Origin: Siphonodentalium dalli
Lineage: Eukaryota > Mollusca > Scaphopoda > Gadilida > Siphonodentaliidae
DNA: 64,000 bases
Direction: 5' to 3'
NCBI GenBank assembly: GCA_032622095.1
Contig: CP136066.1
Location: 42,793,835 to 42,857,834 of the forward strand
A model generated the notes under the pieces. That model did no database searches and had not been told where the DNA came from. It was given only the letters and a program-made list of their open reading frames with translations. Numbering within the stretch: position 1 is the first letter of the stretch; every line of letters begins with the position of its first letter. A program made the translations under genes and the position numbers. Shown here one piece after another: positions 11,372-23,602 of this stretch.

Positions 11372-11758
11372 CCCTTTACCCAACAGAAGGGCCCTGTGCC
11401 AATGCATTCTCTTATATATGCGAGTCGACCATAGGTCGCCTCGCATATATAAGAGAATGCATTGGCTTAACACATTAAAAATTATAAAATTGTTAAAGAA
11501 TGTAAGACAAAATGGTAAAAAGTGTTAAAAAAAGACTTAGGCCAATGCATTCTCTTATATATGCGAGGCGACCTATGGTCGACTCGCATATATAAGAGAA
11601 TGCATTGGCACAGGGCATAACTGTAACTATCACAATGTGGTCAAGGAGCCGGTTCCAATGATATCCATATTTGTATGGTTCTATTGAGACAGACCGAAGA
11701 TATTTTAGGCTGTTGAAGATTTATTTGGCCGGTTTTGGCCGGTTTGTTGGGTAAAGGG
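11372..11758. mobile_element. piggyBac-like MITE with paired hairpins, copy B
   Basis: Flanked by TTAA at 11368-11371 and 11759-11762. The ends are CCCTTTACCCAACA and its complement. Hairpins lie at 11398-11466 and 11541-11609. The long asymmetric arm (ACAATGTGGTCAA, CCGGTTCCAATGATATCCAT) is on the right, so this copy is inverted relative to copy A. Confidence 0.9.
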
Positions 11759-11884
11759 TTAATCAGAAGTTCACATCGTGCCATCGGGAAGTTTGCATGT
11801 ATGACATATTATGTAGGTATTTCGTAATAGAAAATCACATGGCGCCAAACTATGAACGGCAACATGCGTATAAAATGCTAACGC

Positions 11885-12010
11885 TGGTGCAGCATTACAT
11901 ATTATGTGCCAGTGATTTTCTTATAAAAATGCGAGTCATGGCTTACAAGGTCAATGTAAATATTGTTAGGCCAATGTAATATCTTATATATATGCGAGGC
12001 TCCCTACACG
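11885..12010. repeat. Degenerate hairpin-family relative
   Basis: GGTGCAGCATTACAT, ATTATGTGCCAGTG, GGCTTACAAGGT and GTTAGGCCAATG occur in order and resemble both the hairpin elements and the short region at about 43310-43400. The palindrome itself is largely lost. Confidence 0.4.
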
Positions 12011-12239
12011 TATATGAGGGATTCACTCTCTATATATATTGTTTATGCTTAAATCATGTCACATCCAAAAAAGTAATCCGACTTATGAAAACTAAAAACT
12101 CTTTTTAATGACGGAAATAAAACAAACATGTTGAAATTAGCCAGATTTGCATCGGAAATAGTTACCAAAGCAGCCATTTAAATTGGTTTAAATTGAATCT
12201 ACATGCATGCCCTCCTGTACGTATATAAACATGGTCCCA

Positions 12240-12452
12240 GTGCAGCTTTCCCAGCTAAGTGTGTATTTAATTTAATTATATTTCTCTGTTATTATCTCGA
12301 ATTTGTTATCTTTTTTGTGTGAGTTTCCCTACTTTATTTATCTCTATTATTTTTAAACTTTTGTTGACATTATATAATTATGATGCTATATATGTCCACC
12401 TCCAGTTCCACATATTAGTGGACGGAGAAAATAAAGAATTGAATTGAATTGG
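12240..12452 (+). repeat. Retroelement 3' tail
   Basis: AT-rich sequence ending GTGGACGGAGAAAATAAAGA then ATTGAATTGAATTG. AATAAA followed by a short GAATT repeat resembles the 3' end of a non-LTR element or SINE. No coding remnant is attached. Confidence 0.4.
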
Positions 12453-12521
12453 AAAAGACGAACTGGACATCGCCCAATGACTGCTCTAACAGATAAATAG
12501 AATCTGGACATCGCCCGCTGA

Positions 12522-12720
12522 CTACATTCTCTTAGATTTGCGAGGCGACATAATAAATAATAAATTATGCTCGCATATATAAGAGAATGCTCTGGCTTAC
12601 AAGGTGAAGGTAAATATTGTTATGCCAATGCATTCTCTTATATATGCGAGGCGACCTATGCTCTCATATATAAGAGAATGCACTGGGTTTTTCGTAAAAT
12701 TTCAGGAAGCTTCATGGGTT
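12522..12720. mobile_element. Degenerate paired-hairpin element, fourth background
   Basis: Two decayed hairpins at about 12522-12597 and 12624-12686 flank GGCTTACAAGGTGAAGGTAA. To the right, CACTGGGTTTTTCGTAAAAT and TTTCAGGAAGC match a short stretch at about 37537-37570 (TGGCACAGGATTTTCGCAAA, TTTTCAGGAGGC). The match suggests another outer sequence associated with the same hairpin. Confidence 0.5.
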
Positions 12721-13319
12721 AAATGGGTTAAAAGGGTTAAATGCGATGTGATCAGTCATAAGTTTCAGATCACACATAGGTTGTAGGTTACAGTACACCA
12801 ATTATTCTCCATAGGCGACAGTGTTAAGGTCCGGGGCTATGCTCGATTTATTGTGAATGCTGGGACTTTCTAACCTAGTCAATTTTGAAGAATGGCCCTT
12901 AGGACCCAATATGACCCAAAAAAAATTAATAGGTACGTGTGGGTTTTCCATCTTTAAATTTACCGCTTTTGATACTACCCTAATTCCGCACAAAAAATCA
13001 TCATCAAATTTTCAAACATACCCCCATTAAATCCCAGGTTAATTATTTCACCCACTCTGGATCAATATTCATCTTGATATAATATTTCCATGGTGGCTTT
13101 GATTTTTTCTTGTTTTTGCATTAATTTTATCCCAATCATAATCAACCATTCAGCTGCCAGATGTGATTTTATGCTGACTTGAGTGTGGGTGACAGCACAC
13201 CAAGGGGGATAATTTTTTATAATTGGTGTACTATAACCTGTAGTCACAGTGAATTGGTTCATCTCCCCTTGTTGGTACATCATTTATCACATATTCTGCA
13301 TGGGACCCATTGGACATAT

Positions 13320-13777
13320 GTGACCCGCCATATCAAATCCAGTCGTAAGTCGGGATTTGTTTTACCCTGTGCCAATGCATTCTCTTATATATGCGAGTCG
13401 ACCATAGGTCGCCTCGCATATATAAGAGAATGCATTGGCCTAACAATTTTTTATCACTTTTTTAAAATAAATGTTTCTTACATTTTTTAGGACATAAAAT
13501 AAAAAAACATCCATTACCCTGCAGGGAGCCCCACACATATATAGAAGCATATAGAAGAGTGTCGTCTGCTCATGTTTGTCTGGGGCTCTGTATGGGTGAA
13601 ATTATAAAATTGTTAAAGAATACAAGAAAAAATTATTAAAATTGTAAAACATTATTAGGCCAATGCATTCTCTTATATATGCGAGGCGACCTATGGTCGA
13701 CTCGCATATATAAGAGAATGCATTGGCACGGGGTAAAAAAATCCCGACTTACGACTGGATTTGATATGGCGTGTCAC
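13320..13777. mobile_element. GTGACCCGCC MITE with paired hairpins, copy 2
   Basis: The ends GTGACCCGCCATATCAAATC and complement are flanked by ATAT on both sides. Hairpins are at 13371-13439 and 13659-13727. The spacer matches that of the element at 8434-8942 but in reverse orientation, and lacks its long (TA)n tract. Confidence 0.85.
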
Positions 13778-14083
13778 ATATATGGTTGTGTCCATACCTT
13801 TATTAAGGGAATGAGATATAAATGAATTGAATTGTATGTCGGGTGGGGTGTGTAGATATGCATGTTGATCGGTTTGAAGTGCGTTCAAACACTGGATAGA
13901 TTGCCTGGTATTTTAATAGGCATTTTGACATGGAAAACCATGTGGTGCCATAATATGACAGGCAACATGATTATAAAATTGATTATAAAATGCACCGATA
14001 CCAACACTGACGATACTAACATGTGCCTTCAAATACACCTTTATAGCGTTAGGCCATTTCTGAATTTGTTTGGTTCCGATCCC

Positions 14084-14514
14084 CTGAATGAGGTCCCCAG
14101 AGGGTGAATTTAGTGATGCTATCCCACAACAGCAGGCTAGCACCACCAAATTCACCCTCTGGTGACCTCATTCTGCTTAGGCCTCATCTTCTCTGGAAGG
14201 TTTCTTTATTATCAAATTTCTATAGAAACCTCTTCACATAGATTAAATTTCTATTTTAGTTCTGTTTCTTTGTATCTCCAAATTGGCAGACGACGCCTTG
14301 CACAATCGAAGTTCCCAATGGGTGTACATCACAATATTCACAATTTGAGAACTTCAATGTGGGTCTATGTCTCCCATAACATATGATGCCATGCAGAATG
14401 AGGTCAACAGAGGGTGAATTTGGTGATGATAGCCCGCTGTGCGGGATAGCATAACAAAATTCACCATATGTGGACCTCATTCTGCAAATGACAGGCACAC
14501 TAAACTCAGACTTG
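14084..14514. mobile_element. hAT-like double-hairpin MITE, copy 2 (left end lost)
   Basis: Hairpins at about 14087-14176 and 14393-14485 enclose a ~215-bp spacer homologous to copy 1 (TTCTGCTTAGGC.TCATCTTCT). The right terminal repeat is present: in reverse complement it reads CAAGTCTGAGTTTAGTGTG. The left terminal repeat is not recognisable, so no target duplication can be scored. Confidence 0.75.
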
Positions 14515-14689
14515 CATTTGTCAGAAAGTTTGGCCAAATTGAAACTCCAAAATATAGGATTATTGAGAAAACAGAATCTGAAACAAAAATATAAGGACAA
14601 ACCTAGTTTAAATATCAGCATTATAACAATTCAGCAGGACCCACCGCAAGCTTAGCCAATTAGGCAAAATAAAATAATACCTGTGTTTA

Positions 14690-15240
14690 GGGTAACCCAA
14701 CACGCCCCTCCTAAAACGGGGCCACCTCTATGGGTGGCCATTCGGTCGGAAATTACATGAAATAAAAGTTAATGGTGGTTTGTGAAAACCGATAGTCTCC
14801 ATTTTCAAAACAATAGTCGTTCTTGGATTCATTAAGAGACAATTCTGTTTTAATAGATATATATTCATGATCACTGTTGACCGATGCAGAATTAATGTTC
14901 TATTTTAATTTAATAGTATTCATTGTTCAACTAAATTATCTAATAACAAACAATTAGTATAGCTATCGCATATTCAATAAACGTACATTACGTTTCAATA
15001 GCCATATTTTATTAATCAATAGACATATTTCAAACCAATAGACGATTTCCCACGTTCAATGATTATCGTTATCAAACTAATAGACCTTATTGTAAAACTA
15101 ATAACTTATTGTAAAACTAATAACTAAAAGCGTAATTAACTTATTGTAAAACTAATAACTTAATATAAAATTAATAGACCTTATTGTAAAACTAATAACT
15201 TATTGTCCCTTTAATCACTGAAATTTCGCTTATTGGTGAA
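14690..15240. repeat. AT-rich region with degenerate ~19-bp tandem motif
   Basis: From about 15085 to 15215 the motif TTATTGTAAAACTAATAAC occurs four or five times with short insertions such as AATAGACC. Upstream sequence repeats CAATAGA-like words more loosely. No gene is seen. Confidence 0.5.
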
Positions 15241-15569
15241 ATAACATTCTGTCTATTTTTCACTCAATACAATCAAAATTAATCGTTAGCGACTCTAGGA
15301 TACAAAACCTTCTCAAGTATGACCTACATTATAAACATTTATAGATAGTAAGAAAACGGAAAAAAGTAAGTAACAAGAAGTAAAGGGCTTATCATAACTA
15401 AATAAATAAATATATGTACTGTCAGTTCTGCCGCCATCTATTCCAGAATTTCCCGAGCCAGGCAACACGCAAACCAAACTTTTCACATGTAACAGCATTT
15501 ATTTTTTGCAAATTAGAGGATATTGAAACTTCACATAAGGGAAAAAGTATGTAACAAAAAAGTTAATTT

Positions 15570-15645
15570 GAGACTATATACTTCCCAGAAGATTAGGCCT
15601 AAGCAGAATGAGGTCCACAGAGGGTGAATTTGGTGCCAAATAAAC
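15570..15645 (-). mobile_element. Fragment of the hAT-like double-hairpin MITE, reverse orientation
   Basis: GAGACTATATACTTCCCAGA, AGATTAGGCCTAAGCAGAAT and GAGGTCCACAGAGGGTG are the reverse complement of the spacer edge and one hairpin arm of copy 1. The other hairpin arm is missing. Confidence 0.65.
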
Positions 15646-16731
15646 CAAATTCAAATTAGTATATTCTCATTCTCATCATGACATGATATATAGAGATGAC
15701 AAATATACATGTAATACATTATACATAAAATAGATATGGCGTTGATACTAACAATTAAGTACATATTTTCTAACGTTTACATATCATAAATATGGTCATA
15801 TAGGGAAGGTTCGTGCTGTCTAAGTTGCTAAAAAGGGAGTTGGAGTGGGTTGGGTTGTGTTGGGAGCGATGAACTCGTCAAGTAGACGTTCGTCTTATAT
15901 AATCGCATAATTTATGTAGGACAGTCACATTGTTGGAGTTTAATAGGAGAACAAAAAACTGTATGTACTTGGATTATCAGTCAATGAAACTGGCATATTT
16001 CGTCTGCGTAAGGAACTCCAGTAATTACATTCCATTAAGTGGTGATATTCGTCACCTAATGAATTAGTCCTACATAAATTACAATACTTTTATTCTTGTC
16101 AATATTAAGCCACGATCTCCACTGATCAAGCACTATAAAATACTCGCAATCACAACCATGCGTATCACCTAGTCATCGCGAAAATATTCGGTAATTTCCA
16201 AAACTTTACTTAATGGGCAATGAACTCGAACATATACTCAAAAACGATTTTTCCAATGATAATGACATTATGCGTCAATATCGGTCTATATGCTCACTCT
16301 CAAATATGCTTATTAGAAAGTTTTACAAATGTCGCCTAATGTGAAAATGTATTTATTTCAAATGTTCGTATCTCAATTATATTGTCCATATCTTTGGGTT
16401 AACTATACCAAACGTTGTTATGGAAAACACACAGTTTGTTATAATAATGCATATAGATAATTTATGGGTTATGATATATCAGCATGTAGTGCGAGTGTGA
16501 TATTTGTAGGTGACAGAATGTTCTCTCTGACAGTGATGATTCGAAAGGGTGTGTACGGATTTCGTGAGAGAATTTTATAAACCTTAAACAGTTTTTTGAA
16601 TGCAACTCCGATCTGATCCATCGGTCATTGAATCAACTTCTTTATTTTTAATTTGTAGATTATATGTTGTATGTATGAATGTATGACTATACATGGGCAT
16701 ATCTTGCCTGAAATAAGCACAATAAAAAAAG
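15646..16731. other. No gene seen
   Basis: AT-rich sequence without identifiable exons, terminal repeats or RNA genes. Confidence 0.4.
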
Positions 16732-16855
16732 AGAACGCTCTTTATTGTCGCCTATTTTTGGATGACAGCCGCTCTTTATACAATTGGAATTTTTGCTAGG
16801 CTGACAAAAATTCAAATCGTGTTAAAACTTTCTATTTTGGGATTCGATATCTCGC
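16732..16855 (+). repeat. ~120-bp dispersed repeat, copy 1
   Basis: Contains AGAACGCTCTTTATTGTC, TTTTTGGATGACAGCCGCTC and TTTCTATTTTGGGATTCGAT. It is repeated in direct orientation at 17475-17596 and, diverged, in reverse at 6610-6700. The two direct copies bracket the 21/32-bp array. Confidence 0.75.
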
Positions 16856-16869
16856 AAGTAGTTCTAAAA

Positions 16870-17195
16870 TCAAATGATAATACGGCAAAATCAAGTGGTA
16901 ATACGGCAAAATCAAGTGGTAATACGGCAAAATTAAGTGGTAATACGGAAAAATCAAGTGGTAATATGCCAAAATCAAGTGGTAATACGGCAAAATTTCG
17001 TGATACTCAAGTGATAATACGGCAAAATTTCGTGATACTCAAGTGGTAATACGGCAAAATTTCGTGATACTCAAGTGGTAATACGGCAAAATGTCGTGAT
17101 ACTCAAGTGGTAATACGGCAAAATTTCGTGATACTCAAGTGGTAATACGGCAAAATTTCGTGATACTCAAGTGATAATACGGCCATATTTCGTTG
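16870..17195. repeat. Compound tandem array, 21-bp then 32-bp units
   Basis: About six copies of GGTAATACGGCAAAATCAAG+T (21 bp) pass directly into about six copies of a 32-bp unit. The 32-bp unit is the same sequence with 11 extra bases, TTCGTGATACT, before CAAGT. A single-unit version of the longer form is found in reverse at about 45130-45190. The 7-residue peptide repeat seen in one frame is an artefact of the 21-bp period. Confidence 0.9.
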
Positions 17196-17474
17196 AACAA
17201 AATGTTGATACATAATGCGTTTTGATAAATTTGATACCATAGTTGACAGCGGTTAGCATTATTTTGTTGCAATTAATCGATTCTGATTAGTAAAGCGTAT
17301 TTTGAAGAAATGTTGTTATTGTTGGAACTTGATGATATGGGGACTGCTGATCGGATTGAGTACCTTTAAAACAATCATTTGTAATCACCACCATTCGTGT
17401 CACAAAGTCATGGCGATAACCTACAAAGCCATTCATAAGTAATACATCTAAAACGATACAAAAAAACTCATAAG

Positions 17475-17596
17475 TGAGAACGCTCTTTATTGTCTACCGA
17501 TTTTGGATGACAGCCGCTCTTTATTGGATTTTTGCTAGGCTGACAAAAATGCAAATCGTGTTAAAACTTTCTATTTTGGGATTCGATATCTGACAG
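17475..17596 (+). repeat. ~120-bp dispersed repeat, copy 2
   Basis: Direct copy of 16732-16855, again starting GAGAACGCTCTTTATTGTC and ending TTTTGGGATTCGATATCTG. A short deletion near GCTCTTTATTGG distinguishes it from copy 1. Confidence 0.75.
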
Positions 17597-17599
17597 GAA

Positions 17600-19033
17600 G
17601 CTCGTATTAATGGGCTCATATGTCTAATCTAATTACTTTATGCTGTATACAACGTACAGATTGTGGTGGTATGTGTCAAATCGGAATGAGCATATTTAAA
17701 TATACAGAAACATACCTTTTGCAATCGGAAAGTCGCGATATTCCAAACTCAATCCAAACTCTAGTCCAGGTGTGGTTCCTCTGGGTCGACCGTGAACGGC
17801 AAATGTTCGAAAAATCTCATAATTTATAAATTGTTGCCCAGCAAGAAGCGAGCCGATAAACTGTGAAATTTGTGCGCTTAATTGTTGAAATATCCGAGCG
17901 TAAACCTCAAAACCTTTTAAAAACTTTAATTGAACTGAAAGGATGGCGAAGTAAAATTATGAGTTAGATAAAAATCGCGGTGAATCAGAAGAGTTAACCT
18001 ATCTTCGCCCGAATTAGCCATTATGCATTAGTGATCGTCCACACAATTCTCAAGTGTCTAATATTTAAAGTGCCTGTTGTTGTCAAGATTTTAAATTCAA
18101 TTAAATATGATATATATTGGGACACTCGGCTATAGATTTTGATAAGTTTAATGACATACCATGCTTGTGTGTGGCGCTATTGATATTATAAATAAGGGTG
18201 CTGCAGAATTCACTGTAGCGAGACTAACAGTCTATAGTCTAAGTCACGTACAAACGGAGGCGAGGTCGGAATATACTGAGGAGTACACATCCATTGATGT
18301 CAAATCATAAGGTGTCAAGTATGAAGACACCGCGCCTTCAGATTTCTTTGCGAAGAAACATATATATATTTAGGTGATGGTGTAATATCGAAATATCATT
18401 ACGTGGTGATGAAATCAAGTTTGTTATTTTGTGTACAGAATTTAACGACCTGCGAGAAATCTATAACCCGAAGTATTACTGGGAAAATTCTAACAAAAAT
18501 AAAATTCTACAGATTGTTGTCACTGCTAAATATTAGTTTATTGAAAAGAGTGAGCATTTTCTTAAAATTGGCGTTTAAAAAGTTACCATGACGCTAGTAT
18601 TATATTATATACTATATATATACAATAAATATATATGACTTTATACCATTCAAGAAACATATTCCTGTATGTATTAGCTTTATTTGCCTTTATTATTAAT
18701 ACATACAATATGATGGAAGAATTTATTGATGTACATACATGCATGTTAAGTATTGTTTGTCATTATTAATACCATACAATATGATGGAAGAGTTTATTGA
18801 TGTATGTTGCAACTTCGATGTTGACTTTGCAAATAAACAATTCAAAAAAAAATAAAATATATATATATAAACCTTTGAAACATGGCATAAACTGTGGTGA
18901 GATTTCAATTTTAATAACAAATACAAAAACAGGCTGAGAGGGCTGAGAGCCATTTAAAATCCTCATCGGTCTCATGCACTCCCAAAATTCAAATTGCGCC
19001 CCCCCAGAGTTCCCAACTTTGTTTCAGTCGCAT
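17600..19033. other. No gene seen; short direct duplication
   Basis: A 45-bp block (CATACAATATGATGGAAGA, TTTATTGATGTA) occurs at about 18693-18735 and 18763-18805. Short open frames in this stretch have no recognisable motif. Confidence 0.4.
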
Positions 19034-19037
19034 TTAA

Positions 19038-19291
19038 CCCTTTACCCAACAAACCAGCCAAAAACGGCCAAATAAAGCAGCAACAGCCTAAATGATCTTG
19101 GGTCTGTCTCAATAAAACCATACACATATGGATATCATTGGAACCGGCTCATTGACCACATTGTGATGGTTATAGTTATGCCCTGTGCCAATGCATTCTC
19201 TTATATATGCGAGTCGACCATAGGTCGCCTCGCATATATAAGAGAATGCATTGGCCTAAACAAAAATCTTTTTTTAACACTTTTTACCATT
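19038..19291. mobile_element. piggyBac-like MITE, copy C (right half missing)
   Basis: Starts after TTAA (19034-19037) with CCCTTTACCCAACA and keeps the long arm and the left hairpin (19187-19255). It stops inside the AT-rich linker after ACACTTTTTACCATTT, where unrelated DNA begins. The right hairpin and right end are absent. Confidence 0.8.
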
Positions 19292-19582
19292 TGCACTAAT
19301 ATGAAGCCTATAGTCGCGAAATTCAGATACTACATAATAGGTTGAGACTATACTAATTGCAAATATTCAAATCCCAACACCGAATGGCGCCAATAGCCAC
19401 GATTCAACCGTACTGATCATGTGAATAATTGGAAGACAACGACCTCTATTTGTGGATTTGTGAGAGGAACGTCTCCGAGAGAAACTCCAATTTTGAGTCC
19501 CTAGGCGATGCTTGCGATGTCAAAACTGATATACCTCATATAGTTGATCCCAAACAGAGCCTTCTACAACGAATTCCGTTAA

Positions 19583-20038
19583 CCCTTTACCCAACAGAAC
19601 GGCCCTGTGCCAATGCATTCTCTTATATATGCGAGTCGACCATAGGTCGCCTCGCATATATAAGAGAATGCATTGGCTTAACACACATTAAAAATGATAC
19701 AATTGTCAAAGAATGTAGAAAAATATTATAAAAATTGTTAAAAAATGTAAGAAAAAATTATAAAATTGTTAAAGAATGTAAGAAAAAATGGTAAAAAGTG
19801 TTAAAAAAGATATTTTTAGTCTAATGCATTCTCTTATATATGCGAGGCGACCTATGGTCGACTCGCATATATAAGAGAATGCATTGGCACAGGGCATAAC
19901 TATAACCATCACAATGTGGTCAATGAACCGGTTCCAATGATATCCATATTTGTATGGTGTTATTGAGACAGACCGAAGATATTTTAGGCTGTTGAAGCTT
20001 TATTTTGGGCGTTTTTGGCCGTTTTGTTGGGTAAAGGG
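19583..20038. mobile_element. piggyBac-like MITE with paired hairpins, copy D
   Basis: Flanked by TTAA at 19579-19582 and 20039-20042. Hairpins are at 19609-19677 and 19819-19887, the latter with a GTCTAATGC change at its base. The AT-rich linker is internally duplicated (TTAAAGAATGTAAGAAAAA-type words) and is longer than in copy B. Confidence 0.9.
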
Positions 20039-20244
20039 TTAAGATTTCCAGGTAAAGATCCCTCCAAAAACGAACGCAAATATTTTCAAAGCGATATTCA
20101 GAAGTACACAACGAGAACGAGAACCAAACGTTTTGCGAACCGAGTCTATTTATCTCGTCGTAGAAGCCCGATCTCCACAAGAGGGAACCAGTCATACTTC
20201 ATTTCTGACTGCTGTTTTCTGAATCTCGCCCCTGATCAAGACTA

Positions 20245-20850
20245 GTGTTCCTGCTAATTTGTCTTTTTCGCTGTGTTCAGATAATCTGAACATATCAAGG
20301 AAAAGCCATTATGCGTATAAAACATTCAGAAACATAGTTATTGCGAAATATTTTTTTAAATAGTTGTATTAATTGTTAAAAATCGACTATAGGCAAGATG
20401 GTTATTCACGTCGTTTTAGAAACACCAGCTCAGGCATTATTGTATTTTTCATAAACACTGGTTTTTTCTCAAATCGCTCGGATTAGCAAAAAACCGCGAA
20501 AATGATAACTTTAGAAGGACCACCAGCATCATATAATATTAGGAGGGCCCTCTTGACCAGGGGTAAATATAGCCCGGGGGTTTTTCAGCATCACTGGCAA
20601 ACCCACCCCCCAAGTAATTTTTTTTCGATGTGTTTTGACATGAATTCCCTCACTAAAATCTTATCCAGAATGGAGATGTAGTGTGGTATGTGTCTTGTTG
20701 ACGATTTCCATATGCTATACTGAGCAAAATGACAGACAATTAGAACTCGTGTGTTGATTTGACCGATGTGTGTCATGCGTGTTGTTGTCCATTTGTGTTG
20801 ATAAAATAATCGACGAATCAAAGCACAACATTGCGCGAAATAGTTTTTTA
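20245..20850. other. No gene seen
   Basis: Mixed low-complexity and unique-looking sequence with no supported exon. Confidence 0.35.
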
Positions 20851-20852
20851 TT

Positions 20853-21055
20853 ATGGGGTTACGGGGTTCAGGTTTCAGAAATCGCTGGTACTATATACTA
20901 ATCAATCAACCCCGGGTCCACACGGGGTTATGGTGTCACAAATCACTCTACTGTATATATTCTAAGCAATCTACCCCGGGCCTATATACACGGGGTTATG
21001 GTGTCAGAAATCACTGGTACTTTATATATATTAAAGAACGTAACCCGAGCACACA
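20853..21055. repeat. ~68-bp tandem repeat, three copies
   Basis: Units contain CACGGGGTTATGGTGTCA, AAATCACT.GTACT and ATC.ACCCCGGG. The copies are diverged by short indels in TATATA tracts. Confidence 0.7.
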
Positions 21056-21061
21056 ATCCTC

Positions 21062-21262
21062 TTGACATTTACGCTGTCACCCGAATAGCGCTTATAGTGT
21101 ATATATGTTAATCTTATCTATAACCCGGAAGTTAATAGGATATAATACTATAATACATCGCCTCGAAAATGTCGACTCTCACCTGAAGTGTGTTTCTTAT
21201 ATGCTAATCTTTGTAACTCTATATCTATAACACGGAAGTTAATAGTATCATACTCTTATTAT
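21062..21262. repeat. ~125-bp direct duplication
   Basis: Two blocks share TGCTAATCTT, TATCTATAAC.CGGAAGTTAAT and AGTATCATACT-like text. It follows directly on the 68-bp repeat and is probably part of the same locally duplicated region. Confidence 0.55.
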
Positions 21263-21744
21263 CTCAGCGTCAGTTAAGATTCGTATTTATCGACACATTT
21301 GGTCCACTGAATCGGGCCGAACTGTGACACACACAAGCGTTTCTATGTATAAATTAGGGCCCATGACCACAATGAGTATTGAATGAATCACGGTTGGTGT
21401 GTGAATATGATTTTCAAAAGATGTGTCGAAGCATAATGCAAATAAGTATAGAGGTTGCAAAAGTTTGAGAAATACGCCCTTAACACCAATACAGTCTATA
21501 TTATTTTCGAGATGTGAATGCAGTTTGGGCGTATTGCCGTTTTAACAGTGCATATGATCGGTGGTTGCAAGTCATCATTGAATGAACTTAAGTTAACAAA
21601 CTAGGGCGTGCGAAACATAATTATAAGCTGAATATCTAGCGATTATATTTTTCTTAAAACGAACAGGGTGCAGCCCAACTCAAAATGAAAATCTGCGCGA
21701 ATATGTAAACATCGGAAGTCGTGCTTCGGCAACAATTGACATCT

Positions 21745-21872
21745 ATAGCATAAAGAACTCACGCCCTGTAATCGGATACGGATAGTCGGATGATAAACAC
21801 AGTTCGGAGCATAACGAACTCACGCCCTGTAATCGGATACGGATAGTCGGAGGATAAACACAGTTCGGAGCA
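21745..21872. repeat. ~61-bp tandem duplication
   Basis: AACTCACGCCCTGTAATCGG, ATACGGATAGTCGGA and GATAAACACAGTTCGGAGCA occur twice with one substitution (GATGATAA/GAGGATAA). This looks like a recent duplication. Confidence 0.85.
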
Positions 21873-23295
21873 GGAAAAAGAGTGGACAATAATAATCCCA
21901 TTTTTTTACACAAAAAACTACTTTTGACGACAATAATTGAATTTACACCGATGCGGCAATTAATATTCTCTGATTTTTAATATGCTGCTGATTGTACTTA
22001 GCATACTTTATATACGTGCGATTGGCAGTATATATATATATTACGTACAATTTTTGCCAAGAATCTAACAAAACCTCTGTTTTATCCATTTCACGACCCA
22101 ATTCCGGTGCTAATATCAAAACCCATTTATTGGGACATATATGTGGACAAATCACACACTGACAATTTTTTTTTAAATATTTTATTTTTTCATTATATTA
22201 CACATTTATGTACAGAGCAATTAATATCTGATATTATTATATGATTATAAGTTTCTTTCCCCAATTCCTATGTTAAAACGTAAAGAAAAAATGAGATATC
22301 TAACGATGTTCACCTCATTAATGAAACAACAGGTTAATAACAGTTCTGAGTGACGTCAGATACTTCAAAGGTTAACATAACTTATCAGACCTGGAAACAG
22401 TCTGGGTGAACGTCGACTCTATATTTGAAATATAGAGTCTGGAGCTTATGTAGCCAAAACCATTTCTATTCAGCGAAGAGCTTCCCCAAAATGACGTCAC
22501 GGATTAAAAAAAATACATCGATGATTGACAGGTGTCCCCACGTGTTATTTGTTGTGCTTCGCAATAGTAATGGCCTGTGTCGCGACATAAAATTACAGCA
22601 GATAATATTTGTCGTGTGTGCGACTATTCTTTTTAGGGAGATGAACTCGCTGCATCACCCGGAAAGCTGCATCCGAGAGCAAAAAATAAGGTCGTCATCA
22701 AAAATGATGCTTTAGAACTATTTAAAAGCATAAAATTAAGTCATTTCCTCGGTGTTAACTTTCAGATGACTTTTTTACGACAAATAATTTGATTTGCAAA
22801 CCATGGTACAACAAAGTAAATCAAATACACGGACGTGAGTGAGTTCTATTTATATTTATGGGAGGCCAAGTTGGTACCATGCGCAGGCCTATCTATCAGG
22901 TCTAGCACATCCTTCAAATTAATCCGAATCGTACCGAATATATAATTTCGAAGCCATTGTTTCTGTCTGTTGTATTTGCAAGCATCGCTTTCGATCGGAG
23001 AAATTCCGCTCTGTTACTATATTTAGAGGTGACATTATGGGAGTCTCCGCCCACTGACACTTGTTTATTAACCCATACGGTTTCATTGGACGGAAAATAA
23101 TTTACGCAATCAATCAGATTACGGAATCCCGAGGACTTGGAAATGAGATATCGATGTTATCCGTCAGACCTTATATTCAATGTTGTAATGAATATTTAGG
23201 TATGAGTTTACTCAGACTGACCTGGAAATAGATCAAGTTTTCCCATCGACGTTCAACGTCACAACGTCTTGTCCAATCAAAGTGTGTTTCATATA
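21873..23295. other. No gene seen; one short palindrome
   Basis: A perfect palindrome, GACTCTATATTT and complement, lies near 22413-22439. No exon could be supported. A 70-codon minus-strand frame at 21943-22155 looks partly protein-like but lacks convincing splice sites. Confidence 0.35.
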
Positions 23296-23449
23296 ATAAA
23301 ACAGTTATCGCATTGTTTCTTGGTTGACACGAGGAATTGTCAGCCCTTGGAAGTCAATATTCACCTCGGCCTACGGCCTTGGTGAATATTGTCTTCCCCG
23401 GGTTGACAATTCCTCATGTCAACCTCGAAACAATGCGATAATTGTATAA
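23296..23449. mobile_element. Long foldback element
   Basis: Inverted arms of about 70 bp: ACAGTTATCGCATTGTTTC, GTTGACACGAGGAATTGTCA and their complements meet at CACCTCGGCCTACGGCCTTG near 23375. One short insertion breaks the symmetry. This hairpin type is common in marine invertebrate genomes; no target duplication is evident. Confidence 0.75.
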
Positions 23450-23480
23450 CAACGATTGTATAGATATATAGACGGGAATG

Positions 23481-23496
23481 GTGGGGGGGGGGGGGT
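23481..23496. repeat. Poly-G tract
   Basis: An uninterrupted run of about 14 G, a likely quadruplex-forming tract and a sequencing-error hotspot. Confidence 0.85.
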
Positions 23497-23602
23497 CGAC
23501 ATTCGTACACAACTCACACACACCTTGCACACATATTGATATATTAATAACATTGTATGCGTACATGTATACACTGGATGGTCACTGACATTAAAAAATG
23601 GA

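Noticed and set aside
21943..22155. 70-codon minus-strand frame with a protein-like stretch (LAPELGREMDKTEVLLDSWQ)
   Set aside because: Some residues look exon-like, but no convincing acceptor and donor pair or neighbouring exon was found.
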